Origin: Eubacteriales bacterium
Lineage (GTDB): Bacteria; Bacillota_A; Clostridia; Christensenellales; Aristaeellaceae
Direction of reading: 5' to 3'
Length of the DNA stretch: 12,758 nucleotides
Assembly: GCA_029974855.1 (NCBI GenBank)
Contig: JARKQO010000250.1
Span: forward strand, 1-12,758
Position numbers and translations under genes: made by a program. The notes beneath the pieces were generated by a model. That model was given only the letters and a program-made list of their open reading frames with translations, was not told where the DNA came from and ran no database searches. This document shows, piece by piece, positions 1 to 7,957 of this stretch (position 1 is the first letter of the stretch; every line of letters begins with the position of its first letter).

Positions 1-1
1 C

Positions 2-1567
2 CATGAATCCCGCACGCCCCTTTCCAAGTTCGACATCGTATGGTTCACCTTGCAGTACGAAATGAGCTATACCAACATTTTGGATATGCTGCACCTGGGG
101 GGCATCCCCGTGAAGTCCCAGGAAAGAGCGGATACAGACCCCATCGTGGTGGCGGGGGGCCCCTGCGCCTTCACCCCGGAGCCCCTTCACGCCTTCATCG
201 ACGCGTTCATGATCGGCGATGGGGAAGAGGTGGTTGTGGAGGTAACCCGGGATTTGCTGGAAAGCAAGAACCTGGGCCTGCCCCGGCGGGAGCGGCTGCG
301 CCGCATCGCCGCCATCCCCGGGGTATACGTGCCCAGCCTGTACGAAGCGGCCTATCATGAGGACGGCGCCCTGAAAAGCCTCACCCCCACGGCGCCCGAG
401 GCTCCCCCCCGGGTTGTCAAGCGGGTGGTGAAGGACCTGAACGCCGCCTACTATCCCTCGGAAATCCCCGTGCCCTACACCCAGATCGTCCATGACCGGA
501 TCATGCTGGAGATCATGCGGGGCTGCACCCGGGGCTGCCGCTTCTGCCAGGCGGGGATGTTATACCGCCCCGTGCGGGAGCGCAGCGTGGAAAAGCTGCT
601 GGAGCTGGCGGAGCATTTGGAGGAGAGCACCGGCTACGAGGAAATTTCCCTTTCCTCTCTGTCCAGTGGGGACTATTCCTGCCTGTCGGAGCTTTCCCAA
701 AAGCTGATGGAGAAATTGGAGAGCAAGCGGGTGGCCCTGTCCTTGCCCTCCCTCAGGCTGGACAGCTTTGTCCAGGACTCTCTGGCCCAAACCCAGCGGG
801 TGAAAAAAAGCGGCCTCACCTTTGCCCCGGAGGCGGGCACCCAGCGCCTGCGGGACGTGATCAACAAGGGGGTTACGGAGGAAGATTTGATGGGCACCCT
901 CCGGCATGCCTTCGCCAACGGTTGGAGCAACGTAAAGCTGTACTTCATGATGGGGCTTCCCACAGAAACCCTGGAGGACTTGGAGGGCGTTGCCAAGCTG
1001 GCCCAGGCGGCGGTGAACGCCTACTACGCCGTGCCCAGGGAGAAGCGGGCCAAGGGCCTGCGCATCACCTGCAGCACCGCGGTATTTGTGCCCAAGCCCT
1101 TTACTCCCTTCCAGTGGTGTCCCCAGGACACCATCCCCATGGTGCGGGAGAAGCAGCAGGCCCTGCGCAGGCTCCTGAGCATCCGGGGGGTGTCCTTCCA
1201 CTGGCACGATTCTACCGTGAGCCAGATGGAGGCCTGCTTCGCCGCCGGGGACCGGCGGCTTGCGGACGTGCTCTACCGGGCCTGGGAGCTGGGCTGCCTG
1301 CTGGACGGCTGGAGCGAGCATTTCCGTTATGAGCTGTGGCTGCAAGCCTTTTCGGACTGCGGCCTGGACCCGGCCTTCTACGCCCACCGGCAGCGGGGCC
1401 TGGAGGAGCTGTTGCCCTGGGACCATATCGACGCGGGGATTTCCAAGGGCTTCCTGAAAAGTGAGTACCAAAAGGCGCTGAACGCCGAAACCACGGTGGA
1501 TTGCCGCCAGGGCTGCCAGGCCTGCGGCTTGCAAAAGACGAAGGGGCTGTGCGAGATATGCGGATGA
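2..1567 (+). CDS. TIGR03960-family radical SAM protein with B12-binding-like N-terminus (5' end outside window)
   Basis: The frame is open from the left edge, so about 521 C-terminal residues are visible and the true start lies upstream. The TTG at 50 is not the start, because family-like sequence (TPLSKFDIVWFTLQYEMSY) precedes it. The first ~90 residues resemble the B12-binding-like Rossmann region of this family (GGPCAFTPEPLHAFID, then IGDGEE). The radical SAM motif CTRGCRFC has its cysteines coded at 524, 536 and 545, and should bind a [4Fe-4S] cluster that cleaves S-adenosylmethionine. The C-terminus holds a second CxxxCxxC (codons at 1502, 1514, 1523) and a CxxC (1550, 1559), a possible auxiliary metal site. 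The family is known to be encoded beside, or fused to, TIGR03936 proteins, as seen next door. The substrate is unknown to me. Family assignment is firm; any link to RNA or ribosome modification is inference from neighbours. Confidence 0.93.
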   Translation, partial: HESRTPLSKFDIVWFTLQYEMSYTNILDMLHLGGIPVKSQERADTDPIVVAGGPCAFTPEPLHAFIDAFMIGDGEEVVVEVTRDLLESKNLGLPRRERLRRIAAIPGVYVPSLYEAAYHEDGALKSLTPTAPEAPPRVVKRVVKDLNAAYYPSEIPVPYTQIVHDRIMLEIMRGCTRGCRFCQAGMLYRPVRERSVEKLLELAEHLEESTGYEEISLSSLSSGDYSCLSELSQKLMEKLESKRVALSLPSLRLDSFVQDSLAQTQRVKKSGLTFAPEAGTQRLRDVINKGVTEEDLMGTLRHAFANGWSNVKLYFMMGLPTETLEDLEGVAKLAQAAVNAYYAVPREKRAKGLRITCSTAVFVPKPFTPFQWCPQDTIPMVREKQQALRRLLSIRGVSFHWHDSTVSQMEACFAAGDRRLADVLYRAWELGCLLDGWSEHFRYELWLQAFSDCGLDPAFYAHRQRGLEELLPWDHIDAGISKGFLKSEYQKALNAETTVDCRQGCQACGLQKTKGLCEICG

Positions 1568-2241
1568 TGGTGATTTTTGAAAAGGGCTTTGCCCTGCGGC
1601 ATATCGGCCATCTGGACCTGATGCGCTCCATGCAAAGGGCCCTGCGCAGAAGCCGCCTGCCCATCGGCTACAGCCAGGGGTTCAGCCCCCATGTGCAGCT
1701 CAGCTTTGCCGCTCCCTTAAGCGTGGGGGTGGTGGGCCTGGGGGAGGCCATGGACGTGCCCCTCTGCGAGCCCATGGAGGAGGAGGCCTTCCGCTCGCGG
1801 CTGAACCAGGCTTTGCCCGCCTGCTTGCAAGCCCGCAAAGCCCGGCTGATCCCGGACGACTTTCCCTCCCTGATGTCCTTGGTCCAGGCCTCCCGCTACC
1901 GGCTGGAGCTGGGGGACGGCCCCCAGGCCCGGCTGGCCCTGGAACAGCTCCCTGACTTTTTGGCTTTGGATACCTACGAGACCCTGCGCAAAACCAAGAG
2001 CGGGGAGGCCCTGTGCAATATCCGGCCCTTGGTCATAGAGGCCCAGGGCAGTAGCGACGGTACTCTCCGGGCCGTGCTGGCGGCATCCTCCGCCACCACG
2101 CTAAAGCCCGCCCTGCTGGTGAAGGCCCTGTGCGATAGGGCCCAGGTTCCGGAGTTGCCCTTTCTGGCCATCCGGGAGGAAATCCTTTGCCGGGACCGGA
2201 CGGGACGGCTGGCGCCTATGGAGGAATACCTCCATGGCTGA
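1558..2241 (+). CDS. TIGR03936 radical SAM-linked protein (DUF2344)
   Basis: This 227-residue protein is the usual partner of the TIGR03960 radical SAM enzyme. Recognisable family sequence lies at the N-terminus: HIGHLDLMRSMQRALRRS (about residues 15-32), then YSQGFSPHVQLSFAAPL (about 38-54). I chose the ATG at 1558 because AAGGGG at 1541-1546 lies 11 bases upstream. ATGs at 1564 (an ATGA overlap with the upstream stop) and 1567 are alternatives and would remove only 2-3 residues. A longer frame opening upstream is unlikely, since its extra residues do not look like the family. The gene overlaps its upstream partner by 10 bases and the RNase gene by 8, so the three are probably translated as a coupled set. 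Biochemical function is undescribed as far as I know; a role as substrate-binding or adaptor subunit for the radical SAM enzyme is inference. Confidence 0.92.
   Translation: MRMMVIFEKGFALRHIGHLDLMRSMQRALRRSRLPIGYSQGFSPHVQLSFAAPLSVGVVGLGEAMDVPLCEPMEEEAFRSRLNQALPACLQARKARLIPDDFPSLMSLVQASRYRLELGDGPQARLALEQLPDFLALDTYETLRKTKSGEALCNIRPLVIEAQGSSDGTLRAVLAASSATTLKPALLVKALCDRAQVPELPFLAIREEILCRDRTGRLAPMEEYLHG
2216..2237 (+). promoter_or_regulatory. Hairpin sequestering the RBS and start codon of the RNase E/G gene
   Basis: ATGGAGG at 2218-2224 and CCTCCAT at 2229-2235 form a perfect 7-bp inverted repeat around the 4-base loop AATA. In RNA it extends by a U-G pair (2217/2236) and a C-G pair (2216/2237). 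The left arm contains the Shine-Dalgarno sequence GGAGGA (2220-2225), and the right arm contains the ATG at 2234. The hairpin lies across the end of the upstream gene, so ribosomes finishing that gene would open it. This would be a classic layout for strict translational coupling. The pairing is seen directly; the regulatory effect is inferred. Confidence 0.6.
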
Positions 2242-3472
2242 CCCGATGGAGCTTGTGGTGCGAAGGCATGGCAAGGGCCGGCAGGTGGCGGCCCTGTGCG
2301 GCGGTATCCTGCTGGAGTTCATCCAGGAGGAGGGGGAAGCGGATTCCTGGGTGGGGGCGGTGCTGCTGGGCACCGTGGAAAGGGTGCTGCCCAACCTGGG
2401 CGCGGCCTTTGTGAAGATCGGCCAGCCCCTGAACGGCTTTTTGCCCTTGGAGGAGCAGGAGAGCTTTGAAGCGGGCAATGGCAAGGCGCTGCTTACCGGC
2501 CAGGAAGTGCTGGTGCAGGTGAAAAAGGACCCCGTGGGGGAGAAGGGGGCCTTCCTCACCCGGGACATCGCTTTGCCGGGGCAGTACGCTTTGTACATGC
2601 CCCATAACCGCCATGTGGGGGTCAGCGCCCGCATCCCCGGGGAGGAGGGACGGGCCTGGGCCCGGGCCCTGGGGGAGGACTTGGCCCAGAACCGGGCGGG
2701 GGCCATCATCCGCCACGGGGCCCTGATGGCCCGAACCGAGGATATCCGGCAGGAATGGGAAGCCCTTGGGGAAACCTGGCGGGACATTTTGCAAAAAGCC
2801 TCCCACCAAAAGCCCCCGGCGGTGCTGTTTCGGGAGGGTTCGGCTGTGGGCGGGCTGGTGCGGGACTATGGGGCCCGGTACCGGCTGCGCCTCATCGCGC
2901 AGGAGCAAGACCTTCTGGAGGGGACGGCTTTGCCCCAGGAGGCCAAGCGTCTGGCGGGCCCGGTGGAAATGGAGGCCCTATGGCAGGGCTTTGGGGTGGA
3001 CCGGCAGCTTCAGGAAGCCCTGGCCCGGAAGGTGTCCCTGTCCGGGGGCGGCACCTTGGTGATTGACGAGCGGGAGGCCCTTACCACAGTGGACGTGAAC
3101 ACCGCCCATTTTACGGGAGCTTCTTTGGGGAGGGACCCAAGCCAAAAAGGCCCCGACCTGGCGTTGGCCCAAAACCTGGCGGCCTGTCCGGAGATCGCCC
3201 GGCAGATTCGCCTGCGCAACCTCAGCGGCATCCTCCTGATCGACTTTATCGACATGGACAGCGACCGGGAACGGGAGCAGGTGCGCCTGACCCTGGAGCA
3301 GGCCCTTTCCGGCGACCGGATCAAAACCGCGATTCACGGCTTCACCAAACTGGGTTTACTAGAAATGACCCGCAAGCGGACCCGGGACAGCCTCTCCCAG
3401 GTGTGGGCCGCCCAGGGGAAGGACAAAGGATACTCTGCCCCCAGGGGCAAGGGAAAGGACAATCAGGCGTGA
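2234..3472 (+). CDS. Ribonuclease E/G family protein, short form lacking the CPxC zinc-link motif
   Basis: This 412-residue endoribonuclease would cut single-stranded RNA (rRNA processing or mRNA decay) in the cytoplasm. The S1-like RNA-binding region is near residues 35-115 (GTVERVLPNLGAAFVKIG, then VLVQVKKDPVGEKGAFLT and LPGQYALYMP). The DNase I-like catalytic core has the expected metal ligands D287 in TTVDVNTAHFTG and D337 in LIDFIDMD, with N289 also present. After TRKRTRDSL the chain has only ~25 more residues of small and basic type. The CPxC motif that binds zinc between protomers in E. coli RNase E/G is absent, as is any small domain after it; E. coli RNase G is 489 residues. The start at 2234 has GGAGGA eight bases upstream, locked in a hairpin. 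The gene overlaps miaB by four bases (GTGA). Confidence 0.93.
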   Translation: MADPMELVVRRHGKGRQVAALCGGILLEFIQEEGEADSWVGAVLLGTVERVLPNLGAAFVKIGQPLNGFLPLEEQESFEAGNGKALLTGQEVLVQVKKDPVGEKGAFLTRDIALPGQYALYMPHNRHVGVSARIPGEEGRAWARALGEDLAQNRAGAIIRHGALMARTEDIRQEWEALGETWRDILQKASHQKPPAVLFREGSAVGGLVRDYGARYRLRLIAQEQDLLEGTALPQEAKRLAGPVEMEALWQGFGVDRQLQEALARKVSLSGGGTLVIDEREALTTVDVNTAHFTGASLGRDPSQKGPDLALAQNLAACPEIARQIRLRNLSGILLIDFIDMDSDREREQVRLTLEQALSGDRIKTAIHGFTKLGLLEMTRKRTRDSLSQVWAAQGKDKGYSAPRGKGKDNQA

Positions 3473-4878
3473 GCAAGACCACCCCGGTATATGTGCCGCC
3501 CCAGGAAGCGGAGCGGCAGCGGCAGGCCTCCCAGGCGTTTTTATCCCTGGAGGGCCGCCCCCAAACCTACCACATCGTCACCTACGGCTGCCAGATGAAC
3601 GCCCACGACAGCGAGAAGCTGGCGGGGATGTTGCAAGGCATGGGCCTTCGGGAATCTCCCAAGCGGGAGGAAGCGGACTTTGTGCTTTTTAACACCTGCT
3701 GCATCCGGGACAACGCCGAGCGCCGGGCCTTGGGCAACGTGAACTGGCTGAAAGAGATCAAGAAGCAGCGGCCCTCCATGCTCATCGGGGTGTGCGGCTG
3801 CATGGTGCAACAATCCCACATGGCCCAGAAGATATTGAAGCAGTACAAGTTCATCGACCTGGCCTTCGGCACCCATAACATGCACGAGCTGCCCTCCCTT
3901 CTGTACCAGCGGGTGGAGCAAAACAGCCCGGTGGTCAGCGTGCTGGAGCAGGAAAACCTCATCGCCGAGGATGTGCCCCTGCGGCGGCTTCATGCCTACC
4001 ACGCCTTTGTGACCATCATGTACGGCTGCGACAACTTCTGCTCCTACTGCGTGGTGCCCTATGTGCGGGGCCGGGAGCGCTCCCGCCGCCTTTCGGACAT
4101 CCTGCGGGAGGTGGAGGGGCTCCAAAAGGACGGCGTGCAAGAAATCATGCTGCTGGGGCAAAATGTGAACAGCTACCAGGGAGGCGGCCCCGGGGAAAGC
4201 TTTCCCGCCCTGCTGAGGGCCCTGGACGGCCTGGGGGTGCCCCGCATCCGCTTCATGACCTCCCACCCCAAGGACCTTTCGGATGGGCTGATCCAGGTGA
4301 TGGCGGACAGCCGCCACATCTGCAACCATCTGCACCTGCCGGTGCAAAGCGGCAACGACGAAGTGCTGCGGGCCATGAACCGAGGCTACACCCGGGAGGG
4401 ATACCTGAACCGGGTGCGGCTGCTGCGGGAGGCCATGCCCCACATCGGTCTCACCACGGACTTCATTGTGGGCTTTCCCGGCGAAACCGAGGCCCAGTTT
4501 GAGGATTCCCTCTCCCTGGTGCGGGAGGTGGGCTATGACGCGGCCTTGAGCTTCGTGTTTTCCCCCAGGCAAGGCACCCGGGCGGCTTTGCTGCCCGGCC
4601 AGGTGGAGGCGGAGGTGACCTCCCGGCGGATGGAGCGCCTCCTGGGGGCTTTGGCAAAGAGTACCGCCCAGGTGCACCAAAGCATGATCGGCCGGCGGGA
4701 AGAGGTGTTGGTGGAAAGCATCTCCAAGCGGAGCCCCGGGCAGGTGTCCGGCAAGGGCAGGCGTTCCATCACCATCACTTTGGACGGAACCCGGGAGGAC
4801 ATCGGGCGCGTGGCGCCCGTTACCATTGCCTCCGCCGCGGTAAACACGCTGCGGGGCGAGAGAATCAAAGGAGAATGA
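3469..4878 (+). CDS. miaB: tRNA-2-methylthio-N6-dimethylallyladenosine synthase MiaB
   Basis: MiaB adds a methylthio group to i6A37 of tRNAs reading UNN codons, giving ms2i6A37; it follows MiaA in the pathway. The 469 residues show the whole architecture. The UPF0004 domain has cluster cysteines C41 (TYGCQMN), C77 (NTCCIRDNAE) and C111 (GVCGCM). The radical SAM domain has CDNFCSYC at C187/C191/C194, plus LLGQNVNSY, HLPVQSGND and TTDFIVGFPGET. A TRAM domain occupies roughly the last 65 residues. I place the start at GTG 3469, overlapping the upstream stop as GTGA, with AAAGGA (3454-3459) nine bases upstream. An in-frame ATG at 3403 would add 22 low-complexity residues that overlap the RNase coding sequence. 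C78 and C109 are extra cysteines beside the conserved ligands. Assignment as MiaB rather than MtaB or RimO rests on these motifs and on the downstream mutS-mutL-miaA context. Confidence 0.96.
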   Translation: MSKTTPVYVPPQEAERQRQASQAFLSLEGRPQTYHIVTYGCQMNAHDSEKLAGMLQGMGLRESPKREEADFVLFNTCCIRDNAERRALGNVNWLKEIKKQRPSMLIGVCGCMVQQSHMAQKILKQYKFIDLAFGTHNMHELPSLLYQRVEQNSPVVSVLEQENLIAEDVPLRRLHAYHAFVTIMYGCDNFCSYCVVPYVRGRERSRRLSDILREVEGLQKDGVQEIMLLGQNVNSYQGGGPGESFPALLRALDGLGVPRIRFMTSHPKDLSDGLIQVMADSRHICNHLHLPVQSGNDEVLRAMNRGYTREGYLNRVRLLREAMPHIGLTTDFIVGFPGETEAQFEDSLSLVREVGYDAALSFVFSPRQGTRAALLPGQVEAEVTSRRMERLLGALAKSTAQVHQSMIGRREEVLVESISKRSPGQVSGKGRRSITITLDGTREDIGRVAPVTIASAAVNTLRGERIKGE

Positions 4879-4880
4879 CC

Positions 4881-5285
4881 ATGGAAAAGGTATTGAACCA
4901 GGCCGAGCTGTTGGCCGAAGCCATTTTGGAGAGCGAGGAATACATCCGCCTGCGCCTGGCGGAGCAGGCCGCCACCAAGGACCCGGCAGCCACCGGCTTG
5001 GTGGCGGATTACACGGAGCGCCGGGGCAAGGTTCAGGAGCTTTTGGCCGCCAATGATCTGGACCACGGGGCCCTGGCCAAGGCCGGGGAGGCCCTGGAGG
5101 CCACCGAAGCCGCCCTGGAGGCCAATCCGCTGCTCAGGGACATGCGGGAGGCCCGCAGTGATTTCAGCGTGATGATGGAAAAGGTGAACGCCATCATCCA
5201 GTATGTGATCACCGGGGAAGAACCGGAGATGGAAGGGGGCTGCGGCGGTTCCTGCGGCTCCTGCGGCGGCTGCGGCCAGCACTAA
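4881..5285 (+). CDS. YlbF/YmcA (RicF/RicA-like) family protein with a four-cysteine tail
   Basis: This 134-residue, mostly helical, charged protein matches the Com_YlbF family (VLNQAELLAEAILESEEY at the start; LLRDMREARSDFSVMMEKVN near residues 85-105). In Bacillus subtilis the paralogues RicA (YmcA) and RicF (YlbF) join RicT in a complex that carries [4Fe-4S] clusters and assists RNase Y-dependent mRNA maturation. Position directly after miaB matches YmcA in Bacillus, so this is the positional counterpart of RicA; sequence alone does not separate RicA from RicF here. The tail is Gly/Ser/Cys only, with C121, C125, C128 and C131 (CxxxCxxCxxC). The ATG at 4875 makes an ATGA overlap with miaB, but GGAG at 4870-4873 is one base from it and seven from ATG 4881, so 4881 is preferred. 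A cluster-binding role for the tail is inference. Confidence 0.88.
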   Translation: MEKVLNQAELLAEAILESEEYIRLRLAEQAATKDPAATGLVADYTERRGKVQELLAANDLDHGALAKAGEALEATEAALEANPLLRDMREARSDFSVMMEKVNAIIQYVITGEEPEMEGGCGGSCGSCGGCGQH

Positions 5286-5326
5286 GGCAAAAGCGTTTGA
5301 AAGGTACAAAAGGGAGGCAACAGCCC

Positions 5327-7924
5327 ATGGCCGGCATGACCCCCATGATGCAGCAATATTTGGAAATCAAGGGAAAGCATCAGGATTCGATCCTGTTCTT
5401 TCGCCTGGGCGATTTTTACGAGATGTTCTACGAGGACGCGGTGCTGGTGTCCAAGGAGCTGGAGCTGACCCTCACCGGCAAGGACTGCGGCCTGGCGGAG
5501 CGGGCTCCTATGTGCGGCATTCCCTACCACTCCGCCTCCACCTACATCACCCGCCTCATTGAAAAGGGCTACCGGGTAGCCATCTGCGAGCAGCTTACCG
5601 ACCCGGCCCTTTCCAAGGGCCTGGTGGAACGGGATGTGGTCCGGATCATCACCCCGGGCACCGTGGTGGACCCGGCCATGCTGGATGAAAAAAGCAACAG
5701 CTATGTGCTGTGCGTGGCCTTTATGGGCAAGGGCGCGGCTCTTTCTTATGCGGACGTAAGCACAGGCGAGTTCGTGACCCACTTTCTGCCCAGCGCCGAA
5801 GGGGCCCTTCGGGATGAGATCGTGCGCATCAGCCCCCAGGAGGCCGTCACCAACGACCGGGAAGCCCTGGAGGGCTATTTGGACCGCCACCTGATGGTGA
5901 CCCAGCTGCCCGAGAGCGCCTTTGCCCGCAAAAACGCTATAGAGCTGCTGCTGCGCCATTTTCAGGCGGGGTCCCTTACCGCCGTGGGCCTTCAGGAGCA
6001 GGACAAGGGCCTGCCCGCTGCGGGGGGGCTGCTGCGCTACCTGATGGATACCCAGAAGAACGACTTGTCCCACATGGCCCGGATCACCCCTTACCAGGGG
6101 GCGGATACCATGTACCTGGACCGGATGACCCGCAAAAACCTGGAGCTTACCGAAAGCCTCCGCAGCGGGGAGCGCCGGGGCTCGCTCCTATGGCTGCTGG
6201 ACGAAACCTCCACCGCCATGGGGGCCCGGATGCTGCGCAGCTGGGTGGAGGCCCCCTTAACCAGCCTGGAGCGGATCACCGCCAGGCTGGACGCCATTGA
6301 GGCTTTGAAGGGGGACCTGCTCACCGCACAGGAGCTTACCGCCGCTTTGGAAAACGTGGCGGACTTGGAAAGGCTGCTGGGCAAGATCAGCTACGGCAGC
6401 CTCACAGGCCGGGACTGCCTGGCCTTGCTGCGGTCCCTCCGCAGCGTGGAGCCGGTGAAGGCGCTACTCCAAAAGTTCACCTTGGCCCCCATCGCCGCAC
6501 TGCACCACACCCTGTCCCCCCTTCATACCCTGTGCGAGCTCATCGCCGCCGCCATCAGCCGCGACGCGCCCTTGGCCCTGGCGGACGGAGGCGTCATCGC
6601 GGACGGATACAACCAGGAGCTGGACGACTACCGCCATGCCTCCACCAGCGGGAAGCAATGGCTGCTGGATTTGGAGGCAGCCGAGCGGCAGGAGACGGGG
6701 ATCAAAAACCTGAAAATCCAGTATAACCGGGTGTTCGGCTACCTGATCGAGGTCACCAAAAGCTACCTGGACCAGGTGCCCCTTCGCTATACCCGCAGGC
6801 AGACCTTGGCCAACTGCGAACGCTTTGTGACCGCCGAGCTCCAGGAGATTGAGCGGAAGATCGTGAACGCCCAGCAGCTGGCCTTGGCCCTGGAGGCGCA
6901 GATTTTCGCCCAGGTGAAGGACGCCATTGCCGGGGAAATCGGCATGATCCAGCAAAACGCCCTGGCCCTGAAAACCTTGGACGCGCTCCTGTCTTTGGCC
7001 AAAGTGGCCCGGGACAACCGCTATGTGAAGCCCGCCATGACCCGGGACGGGGCGGTGCATATTGTGGAGGGGAGGCATCCCATTGTGGAGAAAACTCTCA
7101 CGGATACGCCCTTTGTGCCCAACGACGCGCTGCTGGACGGGGAAGAAAACCGGATGCTCATCATCACCGGGCCCAACATGGCGGGCAAGAGCACCTACAT
7201 GCGCCAGGTGGCCTTGATCACTTTGATGGCCCATATGGGCAGCTTTGTGCCCGCCCAGGAAGCCCGCATCAGCGTATGCGACCGGATCTTCACCCGCATC
7301 GGCGCTTCCGACGACCTAGCCAGCGGCCAGAGCACCTTCATGGTGGAAATGAGCGAAACCGCCGCCATTTTGCGGGGGGCCACGGCCCGTTCCCTCATCG
7401 TGCTGGACGAGATTGGCCGGGGCACCAGCACCTTTGACGGCCTGGCTATTGCCTGGGCCGTGGTGGAATACCTGCTGGACAAGAAGAAAATCGGGGCCAA
7501 GACCTTGTTTGCCACCCACTACCACGAATTAAGCGAGCTGGAGGGCCGCTTCCCGGGCGTGAAGAACTACTGCATCTCCGTGAAGGAGCATGGGGAGGAC
7601 GTGATCTTCCTGCGCAAGATTCTTCCCGGGGGCGCGGACCGGAGCTATGGGGTCCATGTGGCGCGCCTGGCGGGGGTTCCCCCCCAGGTGGTGACCCGGG
7701 CCCATGAGATTCAGGCCCGGTTGGAGGTCAGCGATATCAACCAGGAGGCCATCAGCCACCACATTTTAGAGAAGAAGAAGAAAAAGGACCGGCAGACGGA
7801 CCTGTTCCACCTGGACCAGGACGAACTGCTGGAAGAGCTGAAAAACCTGGACGTGTACACCCTCACCCCCATGGATGCCATGAACACTCTGTTTCGCCTG
7901 CGGGAGAAGGCCCGCAAGCTGTAA
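5327..7924 (+). CDS. mutS: DNA mismatch repair protein MutS
   Basis: MutS recognises mispaired and looped bases and recruits MutL. At 865 residues it is full length (B. subtilis about 858). The mismatch-reading Phe-x-Glu motif is F30-Y31-E32 in RLGDFYEMF. The Walker A motif GPNMAGKST is at residues 615-623. Walker B, LIVLDEIGRGTS, has D694/E695 and is followed by ATHYHEL. The C-terminal helix-turn-helix region ends in MDAMNTLFRLREKARKL. Just before it, a lysine-rich stretch leads to QTDLF (823-827), which fits the sliding-clamp binding motif seen near the C-terminus of other MutS proteins. The start ATG at 5327 has AGGGAGG (5311-5317) nine bases upstream; an in-frame TTG at 5297 has no comparable site. 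The gap to the previous gene is 41 bases with no convincing promoter or terminator, and mutL follows after 33 bases. Confidence 0.98.
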   Translation: MAGMTPMMQQYLEIKGKHQDSILFFRLGDFYEMFYEDAVLVSKELELTLTGKDCGLAERAPMCGIPYHSASTYITRLIEKGYRVAICEQLTDPALSKGLVERDVVRIITPGTVVDPAMLDEKSNSYVLCVAFMGKGAALSYADVSTGEFVTHFLPSAEGALRDEIVRISPQEAVTNDREALEGYLDRHLMVTQLPESAFARKNAIELLLRHFQAGSLTAVGLQEQDKGLPAAGGLLRYLMDTQKNDLSHMARITPYQGADTMYLDRMTRKNLELTESLRSGERRGSLLWLLDETSTAMGARMLRSWVEAPLTSLERITARLDAIEALKGDLLTAQELTAALENVADLERLLGKISYGSLTGRDCLALLRSLRSVEPVKALLQKFTLAPIAALHHTLSPLHTLCELIAAAISRDAPLALADGGVIADGYNQELDDYRHASTSGKQWLLDLEAAERQETGIKNLKIQYNRVFGYLIEVTKSYLDQVPLRYTRRQTLANCERFVTAELQEIERKIVNAQQLALALEAQIFAQVKDAIAGEIGMIQQNALALKTLDALLSLAKVARDNRYVKPAMTRDGAVHIVEGRHPIVEKTLTDTPFVPNDALLDGEENRMLIITGPNMAGKSTYMRQVALITLMAHMGSFVPAQEARISVCDRIFTRIGASDDLASGQSTFMVEMSETAAILRGATARSLIVLDEIGRGTSTFDGLAIAWAVVEYLLDKKKIGAKTLFATHYHELSELEGRFPGVKNYCISVKEHGEDVIFLRKILPGGADRSYGVHVARLAGVPPQVVTRAHEIQARLEVSDINQEAISHHILEKKKKKDRQTDLFHLDQDELLEELKNLDVYTLTPMDAMNTLFRLREKARKL

Positions 7925-7957
7925 CCCTTCGCTTTCCAGAACAGAAAGGATTTGCCC

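Noticed and set aside
803..809. A7 run in the TIGR03960 gene as a second slippery site
   Set aside because: It lies in the middle of a conserved coding region with no matching upstream SD or downstream stem, and shifting there would destroy the protein.
3541..4680. A 379-codon minus-strand open frame opposite miaB
   Set aside because: The + strand encodes an intact MiaB with all cluster cysteines; the minus-strand product has biased composition and no motif.
5286..5326. Possible promoter between the YlbF-family gene and mutS
   Set aside because: The 41 bases contain a good ribosome binding site but no spaced -35/-10 pair; mutS is more simply read from the upstream transcript.
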